Source: Dipteronia dyeriana (lineage: Eukaryota; Streptophyta; Magnoliopsida; Sapindales; Sapindaceae). From it: DNA of 64,000 nucleotides. A model generated the notes under the pieces. The model was not told where the DNA came from, ran no database searches, and was given only the letters and a program-made list of their open reading frames with translations. Location of the stretch: NCBI GenBank assembly GCA_032871835.1, contig CM065299.1:95370652-95434651 (forward strand). Direction: 5' to 3'. Each line of letters opens with the position of its first letter. Position 1 is the stretch's first letter. This document shows positions 34,007-46,100 of this stretch, one piece after another. The position numbers and the translations under genes were made by a program.

Positions 34007-37000
34007 CTACATTATCTCTCTAATGAGATGATACTTTCTCTTTATATGCTTTCCTCTTTTGTGACTTCTTGATTCTTTGAAATTAGCCACAACACCACTG
34101 TTATCACAATAAAGTGTGATGGGCATATCCAAATCTGGAACAACTTCCAGATCACTCAAGAACTTACGTAGCCAAACAGCCTCTTTAGTAGATTCACAAG
34201 CGGCTACATATTCGGCTTTCATGGTGGAGTCTGCAATGTAAGATTGCTTGATACTTCTCCACATGATGGCTCCACCACCCAGGGTGAATACCGATCCAGA
34301 CGTGGATTTCCTAGAATCCTTGTCTGACTAAAAATCAGAATCCGTGTATCCTAATGGGATCAAATCCTGCTCGGAATACACTAGCATATAGTCTCTCGTT
34401 CTCCAAAGATACTTGAGAATTGTTTTGACAGCAACCCAATGATCTAATCCTAGGTTAGACTGGTATCTGCTGACTACTCCCACTGCATAGCAGATGTTAA
34501 GTCTTGTGCATAACATAGCATACATGAGACTACCTATTGCCGATGTATAGGGTACACGTCTCATATCCTCAACTTCTTGAGGTGTCTTAGGACAATGTTC
34601 CTTAGACAAGTGAACTCCATGCCTGGAAGGTAAATTACCTTTCTTGGAGTTCTGCATCGAAAATCGTACAAGAATCTTGTCGATATATGATGCAAGAGAC
34701 AGTGCTAAGAGTTTGTTCTTACGATCCCTTATAAGCTGGATCCCAAGAACATAACTTGCATCTCCCAAATCTTTCATTTGGAATTTGCTAGCCAGCCATC
34801 CCTTTACATCAGACAACACTCTCACATCTTTCCTAATGAGTAGGATATCATCTACGTATAGGACCAAGAAAACTACTTTCTTATCAATGATACGCTTGTA
34901 AACACAAGGCTCATCGACATTCTGCTCGAAGCCATAGGTTTTGATCACATCATCAAACCTGATGTTCCAAGATCTAGATGCTTGCTTAAGCCCATAGATG
35001 GACCTTTGCAGCTTGCAAACCTTTTGCTTTTAATCTGGAGACACGAATCCCTCTGGTTGCATCATATAGATGCTCTCATCAAGATTGTCGTTCAAGAATG
35101 TAGTCTTGACGTCCATTTGCCAAATTTTTTAATCGAAATAGGCAGCAATGGATAAGAGAATCCTAATAGACTTAAACATGGCTACTGGCTAGAAGGTCTC
35201 TTCATAATCGTCCCCCTCTTTCTGGGTATAACCCTTGGCCACTAGCCTTACCTTGAAGGTCTCTACCTTCCCGTTTACTTCTCTCTTTCTCTTGTAGATC
35301 CATTTACACCCTATGGGTTTTACCCCATCCGGTAAGTCTACAAGATCCCTGATTGAGTTAGGGTACATGGACTCCATCTCGAGATTCATGGCTTTAAGCC
35401 ATTCCTCTTTATCAGGATCTTCCATTGCATTTTTAAATGTCAATGGATCATCAACACTATCAGCAGATACAACACCTTGTCCCTCACCTATAGCTAAATA
35501 GCGTCCAGGTTGTCTCACAACCCTCTCACTACGTTTAGGTGGTAGTGTATCCTGATCAGGAACCATCTGACTCTCAGATGTTTGTAGAACAACGACTCTT
35601 GTTGATGAAGCACTAGTCTCACCAGGCTCCAACTCATTTAATACAATCTTGGAACGAGGTTTAGGGTCACTAATCCTCGTTCTCTAGAAACGTTGCATTT
35701 GTCGATACAAATACTTTGTTATCTTCAGGACTATAGAAGTGTCCACCTCTAGTCTTGTTAGAGTATCCTACAAACAGGCAGACAACATATTTGGAGTCTA
35801 TCTTTCCAGTTCTATTCTTCAGCACGTGTGCTGAACACCCCTATATACGGAAATGTCGTAAACTAGCTTTACGACCAATTCACAACTCTAGGGGAGTCTT
35901 ATGAACAGATTTGGATGGCACTACATTCAAAATGTATGCCGCTGTTTGTAACGCATATCCCCAGAAGGAATTTGGTAATGATGAGAAACTAATCATATAT
36001 CTCACTATTTCCATTAGGGTTCTATTTCTCCTCTCCGCTATACCATTTTACTAAGGTGTACCCGGAGCTGTGACTTGGGAAACTATCTCATGCTCGACCA
36101 TGAAGTCTTCAAACTCTTGGTCAAGGTACTCACCTCCACGATCCGATCGTAGTGACTTGACAGTCCTACCTAATTGAAATTATTTAAACTTTTCAAATGT
36201 TTCCGACTTTCGTTGCATCAGGTAGACGTATCCGTATCCGTATCTTGAGTAGTCATCTATAAAGGTGACATAATACTCATAACCACCCATCGCTTTAACA
36301 TTCAATGCTCCACAGACGTCTGTATGTATAAGCTCTAGCGGTTCTTTAGCTCTAAGCCCATTTCCAGTAAAAGGTCTCTTAGTCATCTTACTTTCCAGAC
36401 AAGATTCGCAGACAGGTAATGTGCCAACCTTTAACTCACTTAAAGGTCCACTTTTTACTAGTCTGTGTATCCGGTCAAGGTTGATATGACCAAGCCTTAG
36501 ATGCCAGAGATACGTGTCATTATCTGGAGAAATCTTATGTCGTTTAGTTTTTGGTTTTTCAACCTTAAACATTTGGGTGTTTAGCAGTGTAGTATGTATT
36601 AACGGTCTTAACACATACAAATTGTTTTCATTGATTCCTGAATTCTTTCCAATAATAATAGACTTATTATTAAAAGAAACCAAATATTTTTGTTCTAACA
36701 ACTTAGAAACAGAAATCAAATTCCGTGTAAATTCAGAAATATAAAATACATTGTCCAACAATATATAATTATTACAAAAACGTAATCTAATTACGCCCAC
36801 TGCTCGTACCGACATGACATCCCCTGACCCCACACGCATTGAGAAGGCTTGCTCCTCTAGCTGTGTCCAAGAATCAGTCCATTGTAAAAAAGAACAAACA
36901 TGGTTAGTGGCCCCCGAATCAACTATCCAGGGTGAAGACTCATCTTCTACTAAACACGACTCAAGAACAAATAAATCATATTTACTTTTCTTGGACTTCT

Positions 37001-37745
37001 TCTTGCTTTGGGCATTCTTGGGTTTGGGTTTACCCTTCACTTTCCCAGTAGACCTCTTTCTCTTCTTATTATTAGAGTAGGAAGATAGTTCGGCAACATT
37101 TGCCTCATTGGTCTTACCTTTGTTGTCCTTAGTCAAGGATTCAAAGGTAGTGAGCTCATTAAGCAATTGTGTGAGATTGAACATTAACTTGTTCATCTCG
37201 TGGTTGTTTTTAAACTAATCGAAACTCTCCGAAAGAGTCGTCAGTATGATGCTCACTTGACTGGGTTCGTCAATGGCCCCGCCATTGACTTCTGCCTTGT
37301 TGAAGTAGGACATCATGCTCAGAACATGTTCCCGAACTGACGTACATTCATTCATGCAAGTGAGCATAGCGGAACGAACAACTTCATGTCGCTTTTGCTC
37401 GGAGGGCTGCCTAAACATGGCTTGCAATGACTCCATGATTTTGAATGCTGAAGTCATTGCTTCATGCTTTGTGACAAGCACGTATGTCATAGAAGCCAAC
37501 ATATATGTTCGGGTCTTCTCATCAGATGAGACCCATCGCTCGTATGCCTCACAAACCGTTCGTGTGGCATTAGCAGCATGAGCTGGAGGACATTCCTCCG
37601 TAAGCACAAACTTGAGGTCTTTGGTGACCAATATTGCATTAATGTTAAGTTTCCACTTAGTGTAGTTATCACTAGTTAATTTTTCGTTTGCGAGAATTTG
37701 AAGTAATACAGAAGACATTATTGCTGAAATAAATAAAACATTCAT
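34007..37745 (-). pseudogene. Copia-2 gag-pol polyprotein, broken
   Basis: Read on the - strand. Gag runs 37745-37215 (begins about MSSVLLQILANEKLTSDNYT), then after one stop (TAG/TAA class at about 37215) the frame 37196-36180 carries a Lys-rich stretch, protease WIVDSGATNHV with the DSG catalytic triplet intact, a GAG-pre-integrase region (HLRLGH and CESC) and integrase LIHTDVCG and FIDDYSRYGY. The integrase end, 36179-35640, contains stops. Reverse transcriptase starts in 35632-35189 (IGCKWIYKRKREVNGK) and continues in 34948-34328 with VFLVLYVDDILLI. RNase H lies at 34264-34007 (KAEYVAAC, LYCDNSGVV). No C-X2-C-X4-H-X4-C zinc knuckle is visible between gag and protease; a run of Lys-rich repeats stands there instead. 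It is better preserved than Copia-1 but not functional. Confidence 0.92.
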
Positions 37746-39291
37746 TTAGTCATTTGTTTAAAAACAAGTGCGGGTGCTTTGGCATAAATTTAAACATGAT
37801 GCATGAACATGTTTAACGAACTAGAACTACCCTAAAACTAGTTGTTATACCACGACAATCCAACATACCACAAAGAAGTGCCACCTTAGGGTCGGTCAAG
37901 TCTTTGCATGTTGGACCGAGACATTCTCAATCAAATAATATTCTAGAATAACTCTTATTCCATATCATTCAATCATCGTTCATTCAGTTAAGTTTTTAAT
38001 TAACAAACTTAATCAAAACCTTCGTGAGTGTAACCCACCATTTCAGATCTCACGAGCTTAACTCGAGAATTGCCGCCTTAGGATCGGTCAATCCCGAAAT
38101 ATCCTCAGAAATCCTATCCGTTAGGAAGTTAACCTTGGTATTGACCTTTGTGGAAACCTTTCTAAGGGAGGACGAAAGCAAAGCCGTCACGAGACCCCAC
38201 TCGGATCTCACGGTGTTAAACTAATGATGGAGATCGCGGGATATATATGTCATATATCTCTCTCTCACTCACTATTTTAAAATTAGGGTTTTCTATTAAC
38301 CGTTAATGCACCTAAATTCTACAAGATTAAACGACTAACTTTAATCAAGTTATCTAGCGCATTAACTAATTAGAAACAAATTCTAATTAACTAATAAATT
38401 ATTAATGATTTTTAACAATTAAAAATGTAATCTATTAGTGAATAATCTAAGCTTTTATAAACTATTTACTAAGGCCAGATTATTATGTTAGTATTTACCA
38501 AATTTTAACTATTATAATTCTAACACTTTATTCGGTTCATTTATTATTAAGTAATTAATCATATTAATCCTAATTATAATAAATGATCCTATTAATCTAA
38601 CTTATTAAACTCTTTAATAACTAGATTAATATTAATGAGAATTACCAAGTTTTCTAACCATTAAAAACTAATCTCATTAATCATAACCAATTATGTATAT
38701 TGCCCATTTTAATCATATTAAAAAAATACATAAAATATCAGTTTATGATGCAAGTATGACATATCAAATATATTTGTGCAGACACATCTAATCTAAATGA
38801 CATACATATGCATGACAATGCTTTTATCATCACATAATATAAAGCATACATTAATTGACCGAGTACTGTGGATTATTTAACCTAAAAAAATTGGAATCTA
38901 AAATTACAAAAAAAATTCCAAGGCATTCATTGGTCTTCTAGTAACTTCAGATATCTTCCAGTCTCTTTATGTCACTCTGATTCATCTCATGAATCATTTT
39001 TCACGATTTTTTCAGGTCTTCAATATAGGTTACATGTTTTATTTTATTTTTTTATTTTTTTATTTTTTTTTACAATACAATAACAGACAAAAAAATATAA
39101 ACAAAATAATAATAATAATACAACCCATAAACCCTAAATCCACAGTACCATATAATTAACGACCAATCATGTTTTTGTAAATAAATAAAAAATATGCATA
39201 CAAAAACATCATACAATAAATTTAAATTGTGCCTACACAATTCATAAATACAGGAGCATCGAAAACAATTTCCTGTTTCGAAAAATAACCT
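37746..39291 (-). other. Copia-2 untranslated leader
   Basis: About 1.5 kb between the primer-binding site and gag, AT-rich and without coding features. It has two similar blocks containing TTAGGGTCGGTCAAG (about 37885) and TTAGGATCGGTCAAT (about 38077). The short + strand frame at 38024-38224 is not supported. Confidence 0.6.
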
Positions 39292-39304
39292 GCTTCTGAT
39301 ACCA
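39292..39304 (-). promoter_or_regulatory. Primer-binding site of Copia-2
   Basis: On the - strand TGGTATCAGAAGC follows the LTR end CAACA after the dinucleotide AT. It is tRNA-Met-like for the first ten bases and diverges afterwards. Confidence 0.85.
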
Positions 39305-39306
39305 AT

Positions 39307-41640
39307 TGTTGACTCCAATTCCCATCTCATGGGTGTGGGCTCGTTCCCAACTTTTTGGGGTGACACCCACAGATACCTATCATAGCACTCCTCTAAGAAG
39401 CCCCCGGGCGGAGAGCCATGCTTCGTCACACGATCACGCGTGAGAGTTCCCGGGGATCGGCCAGTCGCCACTGCTTTTGTTCTGATACCAATTGTTGGAA
39501 CCCCGTTCACTGGTCACGCATCGGAACTAGGTTTTAAAATTTTTATACAGATCATATCTGTATTTGGGACCAGTGAACTTTTGATCGTAATTATTTTTCG
39601 AAACTAATACATACAATATGTATACACATGAAATTGTAATCACTAAAATCAAAAGAACATACTAACATTTGGAGACTCCTTCTCTTTAATTTATGCTCCT
39701 GTCTGAACCACTCGATCTTCTTTGCTATCTCCTGAGACTGGTAACTGCGTGTGGGCATGTCACGGTCTCAGGAACTTGAATGGAGGATGTAGAGAAATAC
39801 TTGAAGAAATTATTTCTTCCCAATTTGATGTATTGATTTTATACACACATGAATCGCATCTCATGCAAAAATATATTGACAGATGTGGTTCAATGTATAT
39901 ATATCACGCCGCTTGCTTGGTCGATAACAGAGCAAGCCTTTTTTTTTTCTTTTCTTAAAAAAAAAAACAACCTTGCTTTCACAAATCTATATCTCTTTAT
40001 ATCGCCTCTGCTTGCTTTATATATATATATATATTCTTCACCGCACAACATTCTTATATCTATCTATATTTACTGCCCTTTTTTTTTTACTTGCGCTATA
40101 TATATTAATATATATATATATATATATATATTTCTACCTAACGCAAACTCTTGCGTTATATATATATTTTAATAATATGTGTATAAAGTATTTACATCCT
40201 ATGCAAATTCTTCTTTTAACTAATGTTTCATGTGTACACACCAATTTACATCCAATGCAATCTCTTGTGTTATTAATTGATATATATCTTTTAATTATCA
40301 TTTTCAAATATATTTAATATATTTAAAAGTGATAATAAGTATTTTAAATTTAAACTTAAATTCAAATACTTAGATAAATGATTTAGTAAAAATAAAATAA
40401 TCATATTATTTTATATTCACCTAAATCCATATATCAACTAACACCCTCCAATTAATAGTTAATTAATAATTCATAATTATCAATATAATTAAATAATCTA
40501 ATTATTTAATTAATTTAACTATTAACATTCATTAATTAAATAATCTCATTATTCAATTAATTTTCGAATAAACACGTGTCACTTTCGTAACACAACTAAT
40601 TGGACAATCCAATTAATTTACCGTGACCCTTGTTACCTAAATCGATCGGGCTAGCAAGGGGACCTAATGGACTCACAATATTTTGAGCTCCAATAATCCT
40701 CAGAATCATTAATTAATATTAATTGATTATTAACTCCGGTGTTATTCCACTAAAAACCCGAAGCTACACTCTCTCAACTGTAGACGCTTTTACACAGATC
40801 GATACAACTCGGTGTCCATCGATATAGCTATTACACATGGTGTGATCCTCCACAGTAGTTCATAATTAGAGCTGGGTCATAATGTCTGTTATACCCCTCT
40901 AATTACATATATCCTTTAAGTACTGTTGATTCTCTAATGGACAATAAATCCTATTTCCTTACGGAACTAGGAGAGCGCTCATATTGTCCAAGCCCCGAAT
41001 CAACCCTTAAGGGAACTACCGTCTACTTCTCAAAAGAATGAGTGGATTATACTATTGTGTACAAACCTTCCCAACCGCAAGCCAAATCGCAATCCCAACA
41101 TACGGAGCATATTGATCTGGAACTGCCATCCGACCTCACCCATGGTATATCAAAGACCACGATTTAACCTGGAGGAGTCGATAAGACACTCAGGATTAAG
41201 ATCACCCACATATAGCCATAATTAGTTGATATATATGAATCTCATCGATAAACGGATCTTGGTGAGAGATTCATATAGATCATGACCCAGTCCTATATGA
41301 TCACATCATACAATGTGCCTCCATTCTCATATCTTCATATGAATGATTCAGGATAGAATCACCGTACAATACGGAATGGACCGCAACTATAGATTAATCA
41401 CAAATAAAGTACCCATCTTTATTTGCTGTCTATGGACTCTTTAGATTTCACGTCTCTTACTGTATCCATCCGTATATGACACTTATATACACATTTCGAG
41501 ATTACATCTGGCAATCTTGGATGTTAATTATATGCACAAGCTATAAAATAAACAACACAACAAGAATGAATTGAATTTTTCCTTTTATTTATTTCATAAA
41601 TCCATTTACAAATTACATCTTTAGGGCATAAACCCCAACA
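39307..41640 (-). repeat. 5' LTR of Copia-2 (right, 2334 bp)
   Basis: Starts on the - strand at 41640 with TGTTGGGGTTTATG and ends at 39307 with GTCAACA. An internal copy of the LTR-end/primer-binding-site junction (CCAACA, AT, TGGTATCAGAAC on the - strand) lies at 39479-39498, about 187 bp before the true end. The part between the two junctions is GC-rich. Two short (TA)n runs lie at about 40018-40034 and 40099-40131. Confidence 0.9.
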
Positions 41641-41981
41641 ATATGGGCTATTGTATATGTTTGAGCCTAGTATTCCTTTTACGACTAGCCATCCTATTAT
41701 GGTTGAGAATCCTTTATGGGTTAGGATTCTAGGAAGTTATACTATATATAGGGGGTCCCTACTCTCACTCATATCATATATTACAGAATTGTCTCCCCAT
41801 TAGACAATCTGATAAAGGTGAGTAGAGAGTAGAAGACTCTCTGTTGTTTTAATTATTTTCTTTGTTTTATTTTCAGGTTGGGTTTCTTACACTATTCAAT
41901 GGATTCTGAAAATTCAGGTATGTTTTCATGCTTATGTATTTAATACGAGTGATATATGTTTAATTACATATAATTCTAACA
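41641..41981 (+). repeat. 3' LTR of Copia-1, right fragment
   Basis: Resumes the Copia-1 LTR at ATATGGGCTATTGTATATG and runs to ATTCTAACA at 41981. Its first five bases are the second copy of the Copia-2 target duplication. Confidence 0.92.
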
Positions 41982-42080
41982 AACCAATCACATATTAACC
42001 ATCAATTCATTACAATACTTATGTATCACGAGATTAGATGATATTATGAAAAGATTATATCAATAGAGGATCAAAATTCC
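41982..42080 (-). mobile_element. Right fragment of MITE family M1 copy 3
   Basis: AACCAATCACATATTAACCA and the following sequence up to CAATAGAGGATCAAAATTCC match the reverse complement of MITE M1 copies 1 and 2. Its left part is at 24470-24557; the two halves were separated by the Copia-1 insertion. Confidence 0.8.
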
Positions 42081-42187
42081 TTATAAATTAAAAAGTAATT
42101 CACGCATACATGTATATGAATTAAATGCTATCAATTTGAAAACGATGTATTAATTAATTACTAATAACTTACTAGATATATTAATAA

Positions 42188-42342
42188 GAGTAATGCTACG
42201 TTGTCCAAATTTGGTGTCCAAATGATATGACAACAATCTAATCCATGTATTTAATTCATGCAAATCTAATGCAATTTAAATGAATCGACTGAATTGTTAC
42301 AACTTCATTTAGACACCAAATTTGAACAAATTAGTATTACTC
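42188..42342. mobile_element. Hairpin MITE, 155 bp
   Basis: Left arm starts GAGTAATGCTACGTTGTCCA and continues AATTTGGTGTCCAAATGA; the right end inverts it (GAGTAATACTAATTTGTTCA, then AATTTGGTGTCTAAATGA). Arms are about 38 bp with a few mismatches. No clear target duplication. It lies just before the MULE copy 2 terminus. Confidence 0.75.
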
Positions 42343-42613
42343 ATTCATTTGGTAAATTTTCATAGGGTTTTAAAAATTATTGGCACTATTTTGGGGGGCT
42401 TTTGTGCAAATATCACCAAATTAATAATGTATGTCGAGACCAAAATACCCCGAAAGTGAGTTGTCGTTTTTAACGTAAGAGAGAAAAAGTAGAGAGAGAA
42501 AAAAAGTTCAATGACTTTCAAGCGACCAGAAGTGTATCGACGACGATGATATTGACGGCGGAGTAACCGGAGAGCAGTGAAATATCCATAGTAAAAATTT
42601 GAAATCGATCGAG

Positions 42614-43190
42614 GTAAGTTGATTTCGATTTTGTTGTTGAGAAGTAGCATTGCATGTTAGATCTGGTTTTTTGTTGACTGAACTTGTAGATTATGGTTGA
42701 TTTAGGGATCTAAAAATAGTTGTGGTTTAGGTTTAGGTTAAGGTTTGAAATAAGGTTGAATATTTGTTGAGGAAGATGAAAATCTGGGTAGCTGAGACAT
42801 TTTTAACAAGACCTAAGGTTTTTTGTAGCAGAATCGAGCTTATTTGATAGAGTTTTGAGGATTGTTTTTTTTGAAAATTATTTTTAGTTAAATCGAGTAT
42901 ATTTTTAGTGAAATCGAGAGTTTTTGGAACAAGATCGAGTTTTTTTTCTTTCAAATAATCGAAGACATTTTTGAAAGAATCGAGCATTTTGTTTTTTGAA
43001 AATTATGTTTAGTCAATTTGTGTATATTTGTAGCCAAATCAAGTCTTTTTGAATATGATTGAGCTTATTTTCAAAAGAATCGAGCATATTTTGGAAATAA
43101 TCGATAATTTTTTTGAATGAATCGATACTTTTAATTGATGAAACCGAGCTTTTTTCAGTTTACTTATGTATTGTTTCTGTGACATTGCAG
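42614..43190 (+). other. 5' intron of the MULE DUF1985 gene with motif array
   Basis: Donor GAG/GTAAGT at 42614 and acceptor ACATTGCAG ending at 43190, directly before the ATG at 43191. About 12-14 variants of AATCGAGC or GATCGAGT followed by T-rich sequence lie between about 42833 and 43152. Spacing is looser and motifs more decayed than in MULE copy 1. Confidence 0.7.
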
Positions 43191-46100
43191 ATGAGAAATA
43201 CATTGAAGGATTTGCTTAAAACTCCAGAAGAAGATTGGTAAGAAGGGAACTGACCTGACACGACCATTTTGACACTCTCGGCCATATAACCGATGCACTG
43301 AACTGGGTCCCCGAAGATTTTGCTATTGAGGATCGGCGTCAGTTCATGGCATTCTATTTTGGGCATTTCAAGTTGAGGCACCGACGGATGAAGTTTTTGG
43401 GTGCTGTTATCCATCGGCTTTTGTTGCGGGATTTGCACCATAATATGCTAACAGATGAGATGCGGTTCCTGTTAGGGAACCATTTGGTGAGATTTTTGAA
43501 GTTGGAATTTTACCTCATCATCGGATTATGTTTTAGAGTCGTACCGAACACGAGCCTGTATGCAGCAGTGGAGAATGGCATACATCAGCGATACTTTCCT
43601 AGAGCCGATGAGGTATCGTTCGAGGAGTTGAGAGTTGCTCTCACCCTTGAAGAATTTCAAGATGCGTACGATACTGTGAAGCTTTGCCTCATCTATATGC
43701 TGAACTGGATACTGATGGGGTTGAACGAGAAATTCAAGATTCCAGTTTGGCAGTTTCAGTTGGTGGAGGACCTCGTTGCCTTTGATTACCCACGTGTATA
43801 GGCATTCTATTTGTTCATTCAAGCATGCACTACCCCAACGACGTAAGGGGTTCAAGAGACACCAGCAGTCACAAGGCTCTGCTGTACATACGGTGGAGAT
43901 GTACAACATTAATGGTTTATCTCTTGCCCTGTTGGTAAGAACTTTGAATTACAACATGTACTTTATTTTTCATGTCCTAAATTTTATGGATTCTTATCGT
44001 ACTTATCTTTGATGCAAATATTTTCTTTTGAGGTGATCCCCGACCTGAGCCTCCTGTTCAGAGCCCGGAGGGATATGGACCTTTCTTCCCATATTTTGAA
44101 GTGGAAGTTGACCAAACAACCAAGAAGGAAGAAGCTGGCCAAGATTTTCAGTGTTAGGGTATTTATTTAGTTTGTTAATCTTTATATTAGTTACTAAGTA
44201 TACGATGACATTCTTCTAACTAAGCATTCAAATGTTTGCGAGGATGAAAATCGTGCCCACAGCAGCTGAGACGGAGGCACCGTATTTCACAGGGCTAAAC
44301 AAAAAGGAGCCTGTATGTAGCGGAGGATAGGCTGTAGCTTCCAGCTTTGGTCCTTGATCAATCTACCATTGACTGGGCAGTGGGACAGAGGGTTCCGACC
44401 TGGAGGGTGGAGGTTGGAGGTTGGAGGTTGGAAACCCAGTGAGATGGAGGCTTCTAACCCGGAGGGTGGGGGATTCAGACCCAGTGATAGTGACACATCT
44501 GAGTCGGAGCCTCGGCGAGTGAGGTAGAGACTGGTTCGGCTTACCACCTTCGGACTTGCTACCTCTAGAGGGGATTCCCTTGACGGCGTGACACCTGATG
44601 GACCGGTAAGTTGAGATGATAGTTTTGTTTGTTATTAACGCGGCATGTTGATTATTTTATTACCAACAATGTTAACATGATTTCAGGCCCCATAGGAACA
44701 TCAGTTGAATGAGTTACGTGAAGCCCTCCGGAAGAGTAAGGAGGATCGACGGCAGCAGCACCGGGAGTTACTGGATATGATCTGGAAGAGTGACTCGGAT
44801 CGACTTCAGCAGCATCGAGAGTTGTAAGCTCTTATCAGAGGGCTTCAGGGGTCGACGATGCATACGCACTGGGATGGTCCACCTAGTCCTGATCCAGACT
44901 TTAGTCCCGGAGATAGGACATGTGGGTATACGACCGGGGGGAGAGGAGAAGGGCGACAAACAGGACTGGTGGATGTCAAGAGGATCCACTTACCAGAGGG
45001 GCAATTCTGGAGAGTGAGGCTCAACTGCGTACCAGGGATACATGGCCTACTACATGTACAACAGTTCTCTCGGACCTCCCATCGACGAAGAGCCAGTTGT
45101 CTCTTCCACCTCCCCCATCGATGGAGCACTACTTCCCCATCCCCCATCCCCCATCCCCCCTCCACCCCTACATCGATCCAGTCGCAGTGGTCCCCCCTAC
45201 CCCGTATATATGTCTAGTCCCAACGGTCCCATCCCACCCGACATACAAGGACAGAGTTCCTTATCGCAGCACACCCCAGAGAGTCTAGTTCAGCTCGGGA
45301 GGCACTTACATAAGCACGGTTGGCAGTTGCTCAGCCCGTACACAGATCTCTACATCCCGGTGAGGGTGAGGGTGAGGGTGAGGCTGAGGGTGAGGGTAAT
45401 ACCCTAGGCAGTGGACCACATTTTTTATCCCCACAGACTGGTGGACGGTGACCAATTGAAAGCTTACAAAGCCTTCAAGAGAAACATAAATGAGGAACGG
45501 TAAGTAAAACTTTATCTATTTAGATGCCATTTTTTTTGTTAAATTAATTAATTGTGTAGCTAATGCAACAATTATGCAGACGTGGTGTGGACATGATATA
45601 GCCAGTTGATGCTGTATGGTTCCATCGGATCCAGGCCAACTTTATGGACTTGGAGGACGAGGTACGCACGTTAGGAGATTTTCTATTTTAAGTTTGTTTT
45701 AGTAATGATACACTCATAACAGTTTATAACTTGTATATATTCCCAGCATATGGACGCGAACCTTCATATTCTTCGGGAGCGTCAACGAGCATTCCCTACT
45801 GGGTACAACCAGAGGATTGATAAATTGAATACACAATTTTATGTAAGTATTTAATACGTACTGATTACGCATGTTGGTAATTTAGGTTGTAAGACATTAA
45901 GAACTTTATGTCCATCAAATGATTGTATAGTCATTCATGGATCACCAATGGGGGAGAATGATGTCTCGTGATGCTCGCTGGGATATCATCACGGCACGGT
46001 GGAGTGTGCTGAAGTTTTGGTGGTCTGTTGAGGATCTTACGACGGTGCGTGGTGGTGCCCCGAGTTGAAGTCATCCGTGGCACGAGGTTGACCTGGTAAG

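Larger units (their letters stand above)
31680..41640 (-). mobile_element. Copia-2: 9.96 kb Ty1/copia retrotransposon nested in the Copia-1 LTR
   Basis: Long LTRs (31680-33857 and 39307-41640) flank a - strand gag-pol. On the - strand the LTRs start TGTTGGGGTTTATGCCC and end GGAGTCAACA. Target duplication is GTATG (31675-31679) versus ATATG (41641-41645), one mismatch; the intact Copia-1 5' LTR has GGTATGGGC at this place, confirming a clean insertion. The primer-binding site lies inside the right LTR and the polypurine tract inside the left LTR, as expected for a - strand element. Coding sequence is broken. Confidence 0.93.
24558..41981 (+). mobile_element. Copia-1: Ty1/copia LTR retrotransposon, itself interrupted by Copia-2
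   Basis: Two LTRs in direct orientation (24558-25071 and 31499-31679 plus 41641-41981) flank a tRNA-Met-type primer-binding site and a broken gag-pol. The outer pentanucleotides AATCA (24553-24557) and AACCA (41982-41986) are a target duplication with one transition; MITE M1 supplies AACCA as the original target. Without the nested Copia-2 and its duplicated pentamer the element is about 7.5 kb. The LTRs differ at roughly one in ten positions over the first 180 bp by eye, so it is old. Confidence 0.93.

Noticed and set aside
39307..41640. Independent short element nested in the Copia-2 LTR, to explain the inner TGTTGG boundary
   Set aside because: Both LTRs carry the same inner junction and the same 187 bp with no target duplication around it, so an LTR extension explains it better.
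44768..45407. Overlapping Pro/Arg-rich frames on both strands in MULE copy 2
   Set aside because: Low-complexity middle of the decayed DUF1985/Ulp1 gene; open mainly because the region is GC-rich. No independent domain.
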